The notes: a model not told the origin generated them from the sequence alone. A stretch of 11,458 nucleotides of DNA from an uncultured Polaribacter sp. (GCA_937936695.1 CALHCK010000151.1:1-11458), one strand, 5' to 3'. Positions 1 through 7,753 are shown, counted from the stretch's first letter. Program-made: numbers and translations.

Positions 1-108
1 GGAACTATAGATAAAATAGATAAAAAAACCGTTACCATAAATTATGGTATTTTTACAACTAAAACTACTGTAGAAAAATTAGAATTGGTAGAAAAAGCAA
101 AGAAATAA
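1..108 (+). CDS. C-terminal end of a probable MutS2-like DNA mismatch repair ATPase homologue (partial)
   Basis: The window opens inside a reading frame that runs from base 1 to a TAA at 106-108, giving 35 residues. The peptide reads GTIDKIDKKTVTINYGIFTT and then a lysine- and glutamate-rich tail ending EKAKK. This short beta-rich module (G-x-I-x-x-I, then V-x-I-N-Y-G-x-F-x-T, then K-L-E-L-V) resembles the small barrel-like segment at the end of flavobacterial MutS2-type proteins, where it follows the ATPase core. MutS2 proteins bind branched DNA or stalled-ribosome substrates depending on lineage; no catalytic part is visible here. The Smr nuclease domain that ends many MutS2 proteins is not present in the visible tail. 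The name comes from recalled family resemblance over only 35 residues, so it is tentative; that a real gene ends here is much safer. Confidence 0.5.
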   Translation, partial: GTIDKIDKKTVTINYGIFTTKTTVEKLELVEKAKK

Positions 109-343
109 GTTTGATTTTTTTATTAAAAATCGTAGAATTTAAAATTTGGTAACTTATCAAAATTTAGTTTAAGCAAATACTTGTAAAAATTTTCACACAT
201 TATGTGCTAACTATAAAACAAAGACGGATATCAAAATAATTATAAATACATAAAATCTTTAAAAAATTTATGTATCCATAATTACTAATAAATTAACGCA
301 ATATATTATTAAGGGCGTTTGTTTTTTTTTTGCAAGTTAAAAA
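109..343. other. Gene-free AT-rich region between two converging genes
   Basis: This stretch separates the end of the partial rightward gene from the end of the leftward small acidic protein gene. No convincing reading frame is seen on either strand. It holds several AT-rich inverted repeats: a 7-bp stem at 113-119/125-131, a 9-bp stem at 246-254/267-275 with a 12-nt loop, and a 5-bp GC-containing stem at 295-299/315-319 followed by a ten-T run at 322-331. The last is the best terminator candidate for the rightward gene, although it lies about 190 bp past the stop. I see no TAnnTTTG promoter element and no tRNA-like fold. Confidence 0.6.
295..331 (+). terminator. Weak candidate intrinsic terminator
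   Basis: The arms AACGC (295-299) and GCGTT (315-319) can pair around a 15-nt AT-rich loop. A T-tract of ten follows at 322-331. The stem is short and the loop long, so the call rests mainly on the T-tract and on the position between two convergent genes. It would act on transcripts coming from the partial gene on the left. Confidence 0.3.
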
Positions 344-568
344 TTACTCGTATTTTTTCATTTCTTCATCATAAAACTCGCCTGCTTTATCCATTAAAAC
401 AGCTAGTTCTGTAGCAATATCTTCTTCATTTTCTCCTGTTAAATCTTCAAACCATTCTACTTCATCGTCTTTTAAATTAATCATAAAACGAGGAAATTCT
501 GTATGCAATACAAAAATGTCTTCTGGAAAATTGCTGTTATCTGCTAATAAAAATTTAGGTAAGTTCAT
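344..568 (-). CDS. Small acidic conserved protein of unknown function (74 aa)
   Basis: This 74-residue protein has no signal peptide, membrane segment or cysteine. It is strongly acidic: 21 Asp/Glu against 6 Lys/Arg. The N-terminal half (FPEDIFVLHTEFPRFMINL, about residues 14-32) looks like beta-strands, followed by an acidic turn with W39-F40 and a helical C-terminal half ending in a charged tail. I recognise it as the type of short hypothetical protein common in Flavobacteriaceae but know of no function. Its ATG (566-568) lies inside the last codons of the upstream MATE gene in another frame, a 14-bp overlap, so the two are almost certainly cotranscribed and may be translationally coupled. 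A cytoplasmic role is the safest inference. The overlap says nothing certain about a functional link to transport. Confidence 0.8.
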   Translation of the reverse strand: MNLPKFLLADNSNFPEDIFVLHTEFPRFMINLKDDEVEWFEDLTGENEEDIATELAVLMDKAGEFYDEEMKKYE

Positions 569-1940
569 GTTTTTGTTGAATAAGTTTTAAAGTTAACAAA
601 TTAAATCTGATAAATAATAAAATAGATGCAGTGGTTAAACCTGCTAGTAAACCTAACCAGATACCAAAACTACCATACATTTCTTTACTTCCTAAAAAAT
701 AAGAAACAGGAAAACCTATTACCCAATAAGAAATAAAAGTTAAAAGTGTAGGTATTTTAACATCTTGTAAACCACGTAATGCACCTAATATTACTACCTG
801 AATACTGTCTGATATTTGAAAAAGCGCTGCTGCTAATAATAATTTAGAGGCAATAGAAAGTACTTCTATATTATCTGCATAATTAACAGTATCATTTAAA
901 TCTACATATATATTAGGCAAACTTTTATGAAAAACAAAAAAGATGGCAGCAAACAATGTAGCCAATAAAATACCTAGCAAAAATATAGAAAAAGCAATGC
1001 GTCTTAACTCTTTAAAGTTTTTTAACCCTTTTTGGTTTCCTACTCGTATCATAGAAGTTACTCCAAATCCCATAGCAACCATAAATGTCATAGAAGATAA
1101 ATTTAAAGCTATTTGATTGGCTGCTTGCGGGTTTTTACCCAACAAACCACTTAACCATATAGCTGCAGTAAAAATAGCTACTTCAAAAAACATTTGCATT
1201 GCACTTAAAGAACCTATGCTTATAATTTTTTTTATGGTTATTACATCTAACACAAATAATTTAATATTTCTAACAATTTTAGCAGACCTAGACTTATATC
1301 TTAATAAGATTAAAAGGTAAAAAAACATTACAAACCTTGCTATTAGGGTTCCGTAAGCAGCTCCTACAATACCCATTTTTGGGAAACCAAATTTCCCAAA
1401 AATTAAAACATAGTTTAGTAAAATATTTACAATGTTTGCAATTAGAGTAGCGTACATTGGGTATTTTGTCATAGACATACCATCACTAAACTGTTTTATT
1501 GCCTGAAAACTAATTAACGGAATTAAAGAAAAAGCGACTAAATTTAGGTAAGGTATTGCCAAAGTAACCACCTCTTTAGGTTGTTGCATTAAACTTAACA
1601 AAGGTCTGCATAAATACACTCCTAAAAATAACGCAATACCCAAAGTAATACACAAAAACAAACCACTTTTGTAGGTAGCTTTTGCTTGTTTTAAATTGTT
1701 AGATGCGTCTGCAGACGCTATTAAAGGCGTAATAGCTGTAGAAAAACCAATACCAATAGACATGGCTATAAACATAAAACTGTTTCCTAAAGATACTGCT
1801 GCTAATTCTGCAGTACCTAACTGACCTACCATAATGTTGTCTATAAAAGAAACAAAAGTATGCCCTAACATTCCTAACATCACAGGGGCTGCTAATTGCC
1901 AGTTGTATTTAAATTCTGAGGTGTATTGGCGAATGTTCAA
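555..1940 (-). CDS. MATE-family multidrug/Na+ (or H+) antiporter, NorM-like
   Basis: The 461-residue product fits the roughly 450-aa MATE family, with about 12 hydrophobic membrane segments in two six-helix lobes. TM1 carries the family signature around residues 19-42 (P19-V-M-L, D34-N-I-M-V-G-Q-L-G). D34 is the conserved acidic residue that in Vibrio NorM corresponds to the Asp linked to cation coupling. In the second lobe R-V-G-N-Q-K-G and G-A-L-R-G-L-Q-D are typical. Members expel cationic drugs or toxic metabolites in exchange for Na+ or H+; the substrate here cannot be read from sequence. The start is TTG at 1938-1940: an in-frame TAA lies three codons upstream and no ATG is available, and the resulting N-terminus (MNIRQYTSEFKYNWQLAAPV) suits the family. 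The gene is divergent from tpx and overlaps the downstream small acidic gene by 14 bp. Confidence 0.93.
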   Translation of the reverse strand: MNIRQYTSEFKYNWQLAAPVMLGMLGHTFVSFIDNIMVGQLGTAELAAVSLGNSFMFIAMSIGIGFSTAITPLIASADASNNLKQAKATYKSGLFLCITLGIALFLGVYLCRPLLSLMQQPKEVVTLAIPYLNLVAFSLIPLISFQAIKQFSDGMSMTKYPMYATLIANIVNILLNYVLIFGKFGFPKMGIVGAAYGTLIARFVMFFYLLILLRYKSRSAKIVRNIKLFVLDVITIKKIISIGSLSAMQMFFEVAIFTAAIWLSGLLGKNPQAANQIALNLSSMTFMVAMGFGVTSMIRVGNQKGLKNFKELRRIAFSIFLLGILLATLFAAIFFVFHKSLPNIYVDLNDTVNYADNIEVLSIASKLLLAAALFQISDSIQVVILGALRGLQDVKIPTLLTFISYWVIGFPVSYFLGSKEMYGSFGIWLGLLAGLTTASILLFIRFNLLTLKLIQQKHELT

Positions 1941-2030
1941 TATTAAGTTTTATTTTCTGACTGCGAATATATTTATAAAAATTGAACAATATTAATAAAA
2001 GAGAAACTGTTTATTTTGGCTTAAAAAATG

Positions 2031-2038
2031 TATTTTTG
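2031..2038 (+). promoter_or_regulatory. Flavobacterial -7 promoter element for tpx
   Basis: TATTTTTG matches the Bacteroidota TAnnTTTG -7 consensus exactly. It ends 22 bp before the tpx ATG, which would leave a leader of about 15-20 nt that is A-rich and lacks a Shine-Dalgarno sequence, as usual for this phylum. The upstream -33 element is poor: the nearest TTTG (2015-2018) is only 12 bp away, closer than the usual spacing. The site probably drives tpx and perhaps the genes after it. Confidence 0.5.
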
Positions 2039-2060
2039 ACTCTCACTAAAAATAATAAAA

Positions 2061-2558
2061 ATGGCAAATATTACATTAAAAGGAAATGCAATAAATACAA
2101 TAGGAAACTTACCTTCTGTAAACTCTAAAGCACCTAATTTTACACTAACAGCTGTAGATTTATCGGCTAAAAGTTTGTCAGATTTTTCTGGTAAAAAAGT
2201 TGTTTTAAACGTTTTTCCTAGTGTAGATACTGGTACTTGTGCTACTTCTGTTAGAGAATTTAACAAAAAAGCTGCTAATTTAGACAATACTGTTGTTTTA
2301 TGTATTTCTAAAGATTTACCATTTGCACAAGCACGTTTTTGTGGTGCAGAAGGTATTGATAATGTAGTAATGCTTTCTGATTTTGCTACTAGTAATTTTG
2401 GGAAGTCTTATGAATTAGAAATTACAGATGGTCCTTTGGCAAATTTACACTCTAGAGCAATTGTTGTTATTGATGAAAACGGAAACGTAAAATATAACGA
2501 GCAAGTATCTGAAATTGTAGATGAACCAAATTACGAAGCTGCATTAAAAGCACTTTAA
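2061..2558 (+). CDS. tpx: Thiol peroxidase, atypical 2-Cys peroxiredoxin (Tpx)
   Basis: The 165-residue protein matches the length and layout of bacterial Tpx. It reduces hydrogen peroxide and, preferentially, alkyl hydroperoxides, using thioredoxin as electron donor. The thioredoxin-like fold begins after an N-terminal hairpin (residues 1-20). The peroxidatic site is S-V-D-T57-G-T-C60, and the resolving cysteine is C94 in R-F-C-G-A-E-G. The spacing equals the C61/C95 pair of E. coli Tpx. R132 in H-S-R-A-I-V-V-I-D is the conserved arginine of the active site. A third cysteine, C81, is not part of the known mechanism. No signal peptide is present, so it acts in the cytoplasm. It is the first rightward gene after the divergent MATE exporter, with a clear -7 element upstream, and the lipid kinase gene follows after 7 bp. 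Confidence 0.97.
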   Translation: MANITLKGNAINTIGNLPSVNSKAPNFTLTAVDLSAKSLSDFSGKKVVLNVFPSVDTGTCATSVREFNKKAANLDNTVVLCISKDLPFAQARFCGAEGIDNVVMLSDFATSNFGKSYELEITDGPLANLHSRAIVVIDENGNVKYNEQVSEIVDEPNYEAALKAL

Positions 2559-2565
2559 GCAATAC

Positions 2566-2946
2566 ATGAAAAACCCAAACGATAGCTTTTTAGTAGGAAG
2601 ACTTCGTAGTTTAAAATTTGCCTTTAAAGGAATTTGGATTTTAATTACTACAGAAGACAGTATTAAAGTACAACTTTTTTTTACTGTAATAGCTATTGTT
2701 TTTGGTTTTGTTTTTAATATTTCTAATACAGAATGGATGCTTCAATTTTTAATAATTGCATTGGTATTAGTTGCAGAAACAGTAAATACTGCTATAGAAA
2801 AAATAGCTGATTTTATACATCCTGATTATCATGAAAAAATAGGAATTATTAAAGATGTTGCTGCTGGTGCGCCTACTTTTGCTGCTATTATTTCATTAAT
2901 TATTGGTAGTATTATTTATATCCCTAAAATAATAACATTATTTTAA
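2566..2946 (+). CDS. dgkA: DgkA-family diacylglycerol/undecaprenol kinase
   Basis: This 126-residue integral membrane protein has three hydrophobic stretches (about 37-51, 58-76 and 103-123) after an amphipathic N-terminus, the standard DgkA arrangement. The catalytic signature A-E71-T-V-N74-T-A-I-E78-K-I-A-D is intact, and K96-D97-V-A-A-G-A follows, corresponding to E69, N72, E76 and K94-D95 of E. coli DgkA. The family phosphorylates a membrane lipid alcohol with ATP. Proteobacterial members use diacylglycerol to recycle lipid, while Firmicute members use undecaprenol. Sequence alone does not decide which applies here. It starts 7 bp after tpx, so cotranscription with tpx is likely, and ftsK follows closely. 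Confidence 0.92.
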   Translation: MKNPNDSFLVGRLRSLKFAFKGIWILITTEDSIKVQLFFTVIAIVFGFVFNISNTEWMLQFLIIALVLVAETVNTAIEKIADFIHPDYHEKIGIIKDVAAGAPTFAAIISLIIGSIIYIPKIITLF

Positions 2947-2982
2947 AATATTTTTTTAGTGCTTAACGTTTTTAAATCATTA

Positions 2983-5520
2983 ATGGGCAACAAGAAAGAA
3001 AACAGTAAAAAAACTGTATCTAGTACAGAAAGAAAGGCACGTTTTTTTACTTACCTAAAATCTAGACAAGCCCATACCATAGTAGCAACTTTTTTAATTT
3101 TATTTGCTTTTTTTGTAAGTATAGCGTTTATATCATTTTTCTTTAATTGGCAAGAAGATTATAGCACTATTACAAAACTAACAGACAAAACTATAAAAAG
3201 CAATAACCTTTTAGGTAAAATTGGTGCTATTATAAGCCACTTTTTCATTTACAGTGGTTTTGGTATTGGAGCCTTTATTATTGCATATAATATTTTTAAA
3301 ACGGGTATATATATTCTTTTAAAAAAGAAACTTTCTAGGGTAATTCTTTCATGGAACTGGGGCTTAGTAGTTACCATGTGGTTAGCAATAGCATTAGGTT
3401 TTTTACCTAAAAAATATGCCATTGTATCTGGTATCATCGGTTTTGAAATTAATGAATATTTACAAACTTTTTTAGGAAAAACAGGTTTGGTAATTTTATT
3501 GATTTTCTTTTTAGCAAGCTATTTAATTCTTCGTTATAAATTAACTTTTGATAAATACATAGAAAACTTAAAACATAAAAAAGCAATGGCTGCTACTGAT
3601 GAAGACATTGTTAAGCAAACACCAAAAACAACTGCCTCTGTTATCAACAAAGACACAAAAACTACAGAAACAGCAATTATAAATCAAACAGAAACAAAAA
3701 AAGAAAAAGAGGTTTTACAAGAAAAACCAGAAGAAATTCCTTTACAAGTTGATAAAAAAGAAAAATCTGAATTTGAACTTTCTTTAGAAAATTTACAACC
3801 TACTATTTCTAATCATTCTGATGTAAGTAATAGTAAAGAAGAAATTAGTTTATCTGTAGAAAAAACAACTACACCAGAAGAACCTGTATTGCAAACAACA
3901 ATTAATACAGAAGAAAAAGTTGAAGAAGAAGAATATTCGATTGATGTAGAACATGTTGAAGAAGAAGAAATAACTACTGAAAATCTTGCTGATAAAATTG
4001 TAAAAGATTTTGGCGAATTTGACCCTACTTTAGAGTTGTCTCATTTTAAATTCCCAACATTTAATCTTTTAAAACAATACAATGAGAGCATATCTATAGA
4101 CCCTAAAGAATTAGAAGCTAATAAAGATAGAATTGTTGATACCCTTAAAAACTATAAAATTGGTATTGCAGAAATTAAAGCTACCGTAGGACCTACAATT
4201 ACATTGTACGAAATTGTACCTGAAGCGGGTGTTAGAATTTCTAAAATTAAAAATTTAGAAGATGATATTGCTTTGTCTTTATCTGCATTAGGTATTAGAA
4301 TTATTGCTCCCATACCAGGTAAAGGAACTATTGGTATAGAGGTACCTAACCAAAAATCTACCATTGTTTCTATGCACTCTGTAATTTCTTCAAAGAAATT
4401 TCAAGAATCTACAATGGAGCTGCCAATTGCACTTGGTAAAACCATTGCTAATGAAACATTTGTGGTAGATTTAGCTAAAATGCCTCACCTTTTAATGGCT
4501 GGTGCTACTGGTCAGGGTAAATCGGTTGGCTTAAATGCTGTATTAACCTCTTTATTATATAAAAAACACCCTGCTGAAGTTAAATTTATTTTAGTAGATC
4601 CTAAAAAAGTAGAATTAACACTTTTTAATAAAATAGAGCGTCATTATTTGGCAAAGTTACCAGATACAGAAGATGCTATTATTACAGATACCACCAAAGT
4701 AGTACACACACTAAACTCACTTTGTATAGAAATGGACAATCGTTACGATTTGTTAAAAGCTGCAATGGTTCGTAATATAAAAGAATACAACACCAAGTTT
4801 AAACAACGTAAATTAAACCCTAATGATGGGCACCAATTTTTACCATATATTGTTTTAGTTATTGATGAATTTGCAGATTTAATTATGACTGCTGGTAAAG
4901 AGGTAGAAACACCTATTGCTCGTTTAGCACAACTTGCTAGAGCTATTGGTATTCATTTAATTGTTGCCACACAAAGACCGTCTGTAAACGTAATTACAGG
5001 TATTATTAAAGCCAATTTCCCTGCAAGAATTGCTTTTAGGGTTACTTCTAAAATAGATTCTAGAACCATATTAGATGCTGGTGGTGCAGATCAGTTAATT
5101 GGTCGTGGAGATTTATTATATTCTGGGGGTAATGATATTAGAAGGATTCAGTGTGCATTTGTAGATACTCCTGAAGTAGAAAAAATCACAGATTATGTAG
5201 GTTCGCAAAAGGCTTATGCAGAAGCATATCAATTACCAGAATATGTAGATGATGAAAGTGGCACAAGTATTGATGTTGATATTGCAGATAGAGATAAACT
5301 ATTTAAAGAAGCAGCAGAAATTATAGTTACAGCACAACAAGGATCTGCTTCTCTTTTACAAAGAAAACTAAAATTAGGTTATAACAGAGCTGGTAGATTA
5401 ATAGATCAGTTAGAAGCCGCTGGTATTGTTGGTGGTTTTGAAGGTAGTAAAGCTAGACAGGTTTTAATACCAGACTTTATAGCATTAGAACAATTATTAG
5501 AAAACGAAAAAAACACATAA
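2983..5520 (+). CDS. ftsK: DNA translocase FtsK (FtsK/SpoIIIE family)
   Basis: FtsK anchors at the division septum and pumps chromosomal DNA toward dif so that XerCD can resolve dimers. Numbered from the ATG at 2983 (845 aa), four membrane helices lie at about 32-56, 83-108, 122-142 and 168-187. A low-complexity Glu/Lys/Thr-rich linker covers roughly 200-343. The alpha domain follows at about 365-460, then the RecA-like beta domain with Walker A G507-A-T-G-Q-G-K-S and Walker B I-V-L-V-I-D628-E629, the L-V-D-P-K-K-V-E-L block and Q-R-P-S-V-N-V-I-T-G. A C-terminal winged-helix gamma domain begins near 787 (A-S-L-L-Q-R-K-L-K-L-G-Y). A GTG at 2959 would add eight residues. I prefer the ATG because its leader is A-rich and GTG starts are scarce here. 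The linker is much shorter than in E. coli. LolA follows after 34 bp. Confidence 0.96.
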   Translation: MGNKKENSKKTVSSTERKARFFTYLKSRQAHTIVATFLILFAFFVSIAFISFFFNWQEDYSTITKLTDKTIKSNNLLGKIGAIISHFFIYSGFGIGAFIIAYNIFKTGIYILLKKKLSRVILSWNWGLVVTMWLAIALGFLPKKYAIVSGIIGFEINEYLQTFLGKTGLVILLIFFLASYLILRYKLTFDKYIENLKHKKAMAATDEDIVKQTPKTTASVINKDTKTTETAIINQTETKKEKEVLQEKPEEIPLQVDKKEKSEFELSLENLQPTISNHSDVSNSKEEISLSVEKTTTPEEPVLQTTINTEEKVEEEEYSIDVEHVEEEEITTENLADKIVKDFGEFDPTLELSHFKFPTFNLLKQYNESISIDPKELEANKDRIVDTLKNYKIGIAEIKATVGPTITLYEIVPEAGVRISKIKNLEDDIALSLSALGIRIIAPIPGKGTIGIEVPNQKSTIVSMHSVISSKKFQESTMELPIALGKTIANETFVVDLAKMPHLLMAGATGQGKSVGLNAVLTSLLYKKHPAEVKFILVDPKKVELTLFNKIERHYLAKLPDTEDAIITDTTKVVHTLNSLCIEMDNRYDLLKAAMVRNIKEYNTKFKQRKLNPNDGHQFLPYIVLVIDEFADLIMTAGKEVETPIARLAQLARAIGIHLIVATQRPSVNVITGIIKANFPARIAFRVTSKIDSRTILDAGGADQLIGRGDLLYSGGNDIRRIQCAFVDTPEVEKITDYVGSQKAYAEAYQLPEYVDDESGTSIDVDIADRDKLFKEAAEIIVTAQQGSASLLQRKLKLGYNRAGRLIDQLEAAGIVGGFEGSKARQVLIPDFIALEQLLENEKNT

Positions 5521-5554
5521 TCTCTTAAAATTTAAAAGAGTTAAAATAATTTAA

Positions 5555-6214
5555 ATGATGAAAAAAATAGCAATCTTTTTTTTAAGTATATTTTTAACAA
5601 CGGTTACTTTTTCTCAAAATTCTGAAAAAGCAAAATCTATTTTAGATGAAGTTTCTACTAAAATGGGGGTTTATAAAAACATGTCTATTAGTTTTAGTCA
5701 AACTTTAAGTAATGAAGATGCTGGAATTAATGAAGGTGACGAACCACCTATTAGGGGTAAAATTATAATTAAAGGAGAAAAATACAGTTTAAACTATTTA
5801 GGTAATATTTTTTCTTTTGATGGTAAACAATTAGTGGTTATTAATAATGATGAAAAAGAAATAAATATTACCGACGGTGATATTGAAGGTGATGATGGTT
5901 TTATTTATCCTTCTAAACTATTAACTTTTTATAAAGAAGGCTATAATTTTGAAATGGGAGCTTTAAAAAATATCAATGGTAGAAAAATACAATATATTAC
6001 CTTAAATCCTATAGATAGTAATTCTGATATTGTAAAAGTAGAACTTGCTGTAGATGCAAAAACAAAACACATTTACAAATTAATTCAGGTAGGTGCTAAC
6101 GGCTCTAAAACTACGTTTACAATTACAGACTTTAAAGGGAATCAACCTATAAACGACAGCTTTTTTACATTTAACAAAGAAAAATACAAGAAGTTAAATT
6201 ATACAATAGATTAA
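5555..6214 (+). CDS. lolA: LolA-like periplasmic outer-membrane lipoprotein carrier
   Basis: The 219-residue product begins with a classic Sec signal peptide (MMKK, a hydrophobic core over residues 5-18, then F-S-Q with cleavage likely near residue 20), so the mature protein is periplasmic. No cysteine is present after the signal, so it is not itself a lipoprotein. The mature part has the beta-rich pattern of the LolA half-barrel: A-K-S-I-L-D-E-V-S near the start, S-I-S-F-S-Q-T, P-I-R-G-K-I-I-I-K-G-E-K-Y, F-S-F-D-G-K-Q-L, and T-F-T-I-T-D-F toward the end. LolA takes lipoproteins released by LolCDE across the periplasm. It lies 34 bp after ftsK and before an LPS-export permease, a setting that agrees with envelope biogenesis. 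Sequence divergence among Bacteroidota LolA proteins makes the family call firm but the exact client set unknown. Confidence 0.88.
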   Translation: MMKKIAIFFLSIFLTTVTFSQNSEKAKSILDEVSTKMGVYKNMSISFSQTLSNEDAGINEGDEPPIRGKIIIKGEKYSLNYLGNIFSFDGKQLVVINNDEKEINITDGDIEGDDGFIYPSKLLTFYKEGYNFEMGALKNINGRKIQYITLNPIDSNSDIVKVELAVDAKTKHIYKLIQVGANGSKTTFTITDFKGNQPINDSFFTFNKEKYKKLNYTID

Positions 6215-6231
6215 CTTTTTACCGATTAATA

Positions 6232-6259
6232 GTTAATTAATAGTATTTTACTAATTAAC
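6232..6259 (+). terminator. AT-rich inverted repeat after lolA (attenuator/terminator or operator candidate)
   Basis: GTTAATTA (6232-6239) and TAATTAAC (6252-6259) are perfect 8-bp inverted arms around a 12-nt spacer. After one mismatch two further A-T pairs (6241-6242 with 6249-6250) extend the stem inward. A T5 run at 6266-6270 follows shortly afterwards. It sits 17 bp after the lolA stop in the widest gap of the rightward run, so partial termination is plausible, but the stem has only one G-C pair in its outer arms and could equally be a protein-binding site. Confidence 0.35.
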
Positions 6260-6263
6260 ACAC

Positions 6264-6271
6264 TATTTTTG
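6264..6271 (+). promoter_or_regulatory. -7-like promoter element before the LptF/LptG gene
   Basis: TATTTTTG matches the Bacteroidota TAnnTTTG -7 consensus exactly and ends 37 bp before the permease ATG. No good TTG -33 element is found at the normal distance upstream, and that region is occupied by the inverted repeat at 6232-6259. If real, it makes the permease and ribB a second unit, and the inverted repeat would overlap its promoter. Confidence 0.35.
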
Positions 6272-6308
6272 TTGTCTAAGTAACCTTTGAGGTGAGTAAA
6301 TATTTTTA

Positions 6309-7751
6309 ATGAAAATTTTAGATAAATATATCTTAAAATCATTTTTAAGACCTTTTTTAGCTACGTTTTTAATTGTACTATTTGTATTGGTAATGCAAAT
6401 TTTATGGCAAACGTTTGATAATATTGCTGGTAAAGGAATAAGCTTGCCTTTTATTTTAAAGTTTTTATACTACACAACACTTATCATCACTCCGCAAGCA
6501 CTACCAATTGCTGTGTTATTATCATCTATAATGACACTTGGTAGCATGGGAGAAAACTACGAATTTGCAGCAGCAAAATCGGCAGGTATATCTTTACAAC
6601 GCTTGGTAAGACCATTGGTATACTTTACTTTATTATTAAGTCTTATTAATTTTTTCTTTTTAAATAATATTTATCCGTATGCAATGCTTAAACAAGCAAA
6701 TTTGTATTTAAATATTAAAAAGAAAAAACCAGCTTTAGCTTTAGTAGCTGGTAGTTTTAATAGCGATTTACCTGGTTATCAAATTAAATTTGATAAAAAA
6801 TATGGTGAAGAAGAAAATCTTTTAGAAAAGGTTTTAATCTACGATTTAACATTAGGTAAAGGAAATCAAAAAGTAATTACTGCTAAAAGTGGTAAAATAC
6901 TATCTACAGAAGGTAGCCGTTACATGACTTTTATTTTATATGATGGTCATTATTACGAAGAGTACGCTAAAACTGCGAAAACTAGTAAAAAAAGAAAAAA
7001 AATGCCTGCTTCTAATGCTACTTTTAAAGAATATCAATTTAACATTGATATTTCTGAATTAAGTGGAGAAGATATTGACAAGGTACATGTTACCAATAAC
7101 TATAGAATGTTAAGTATTAAGCAACTAAAAGACACTATTCCTAAAATAAAAACAAGGTATAGCGATCATTTAGAGTTGCGTTCTAAAAATATTTACGTAA
7201 GCGCAAACGTTAAATCTTTATACAAGTATCCAGACTCTTTAATCAATCATAAATTATCGGATACTATTATTAACAATTTTAATTTAGACAAACAGATTAC
7301 TATTTTAGGAGCAGCAACAAGTAAAGCTGAAAGGATATTAAGTTCTTTAAAAAACAACATGAACACCGTAAAATATAGTAGAAAAACTTTAAACTTTTTT
7401 GATACAGAATATTACAACAGATTTGCATTTTCTTTATCTTGTTTAATTCTATTTTTTATTGGTGCTCCACTAGGTTCTATTATCAGAAAAGGAGGCTTTG
7501 GTTTACCTATGATTTTAGCAATTGCCATTTACGTAATATACTTTTTTAGCAATACATTTGGTAAAAATTTAGCAGAAGAAAGTAGCATTTCTGCATTTTT
7601 AGGTTCTTGGATTGCAGCCATGATAATGACTCCTATTGCAATTTTATTAACTAGAAGAGCTACAAAAGATAAAGGTGTCTTTAATTTTGATTCATTTGTA
7701 AGACCTATTATAACAATATTTAAAAAACTATTCTCTAAAAAAGAAGCATAA
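6309..7751 (+). CDS. LptF/LptG (YjgP/YjgQ) family LPS export permease
   Basis: This is the membrane subunit type that, with LptB2, extracts LPS from the inner membrane and hands it to the periplasmic bridge. The 480 residues give three N-terminal helices (about 12-34, 50-75, 98-122), a large periplasmic domain, and three C-terminal helices (about 372-390, 398-420, 430-449). The start (K-I-L-D-K-Y-I-L-K-S-F-L) and the G-A-P-L-G-S-I-I-R-K-G-G segment after TM4 are family hallmarks. It is about 120 residues longer than E. coli LptG. The extra length lies in the periplasmic part, including a very basic stretch near 220-235 (K-T-S-K-K-R-K-K) and a helical section before TM4. I cannot tell LptF from LptG. 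No second permease gene is in the window, so the partner must lie elsewhere. ribB follows after 2 bp. Confidence 0.92.
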   Translation: MKILDKYILKSFLRPFLATFLIVLFVLVMQILWQTFDNIAGKGISLPFILKFLYYTTLIITPQALPIAVLLSSIMTLGSMGENYEFAAAKSAGISLQRLVRPLVYFTLLLSLINFFFLNNIYPYAMLKQANLYLNIKKKKPALALVAGSFNSDLPGYQIKFDKKYGEEENLLEKVLIYDLTLGKGNQKVITAKSGKILSTEGSRYMTFILYDGHYYEEYAKTAKTSKKRKKMPASNATFKEYQFNIDISELSGEDIDKVHVTNNYRMLSIKQLKDTIPKIKTRYSDHLELRSKNIYVSANVKSLYKYPDSLINHKLSDTIINNFNLDKQITILGAATSKAERILSSLKNNMNTVKYSRKTLNFFDTEYYNRFAFSLSCLILFFIGAPLGSIIRKGGFGLPMILAIAIYVIYFFSNTFGKNLAEESSISAFLGSWIAAMIMTPIAILLTRRATKDKGVFNFDSFVRPIITIFKKLFSKKEA

Positions 7752-7753
7752 TA

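Noticed and set aside
109..343. Possible small RNA in the left intergenic region
   Set aside because: Several hairpins can be drawn, but no promoter element or recognisable RNA family is present.
1117..1320. 67-codon plus-strand open frame inside the MATE gene
   Set aside because: It lies wholly antisense to a well-supported membrane protein gene, shows no recognisable motif and has no promoter element.
2021..2287. 88-codon minus-strand frame over the start of tpx
   Set aside because: It is a shadow of the clearly real tpx gene.
3580..4010. Glu/Lys-rich low-complexity segment of FtsK as a sign of frameshift or insertion
   Set aside because: The frame is unbroken and variable acidic linkers between the membrane and motor domains are normal for FtsK.
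5522..5540. CTCTT/AAGAG hairpin between ftsK and lolA
   Set aside because: The stem is only 5 bp around an AT-rich 9-nt loop and no T-tract follows; chance in AT-rich DNA is likely.
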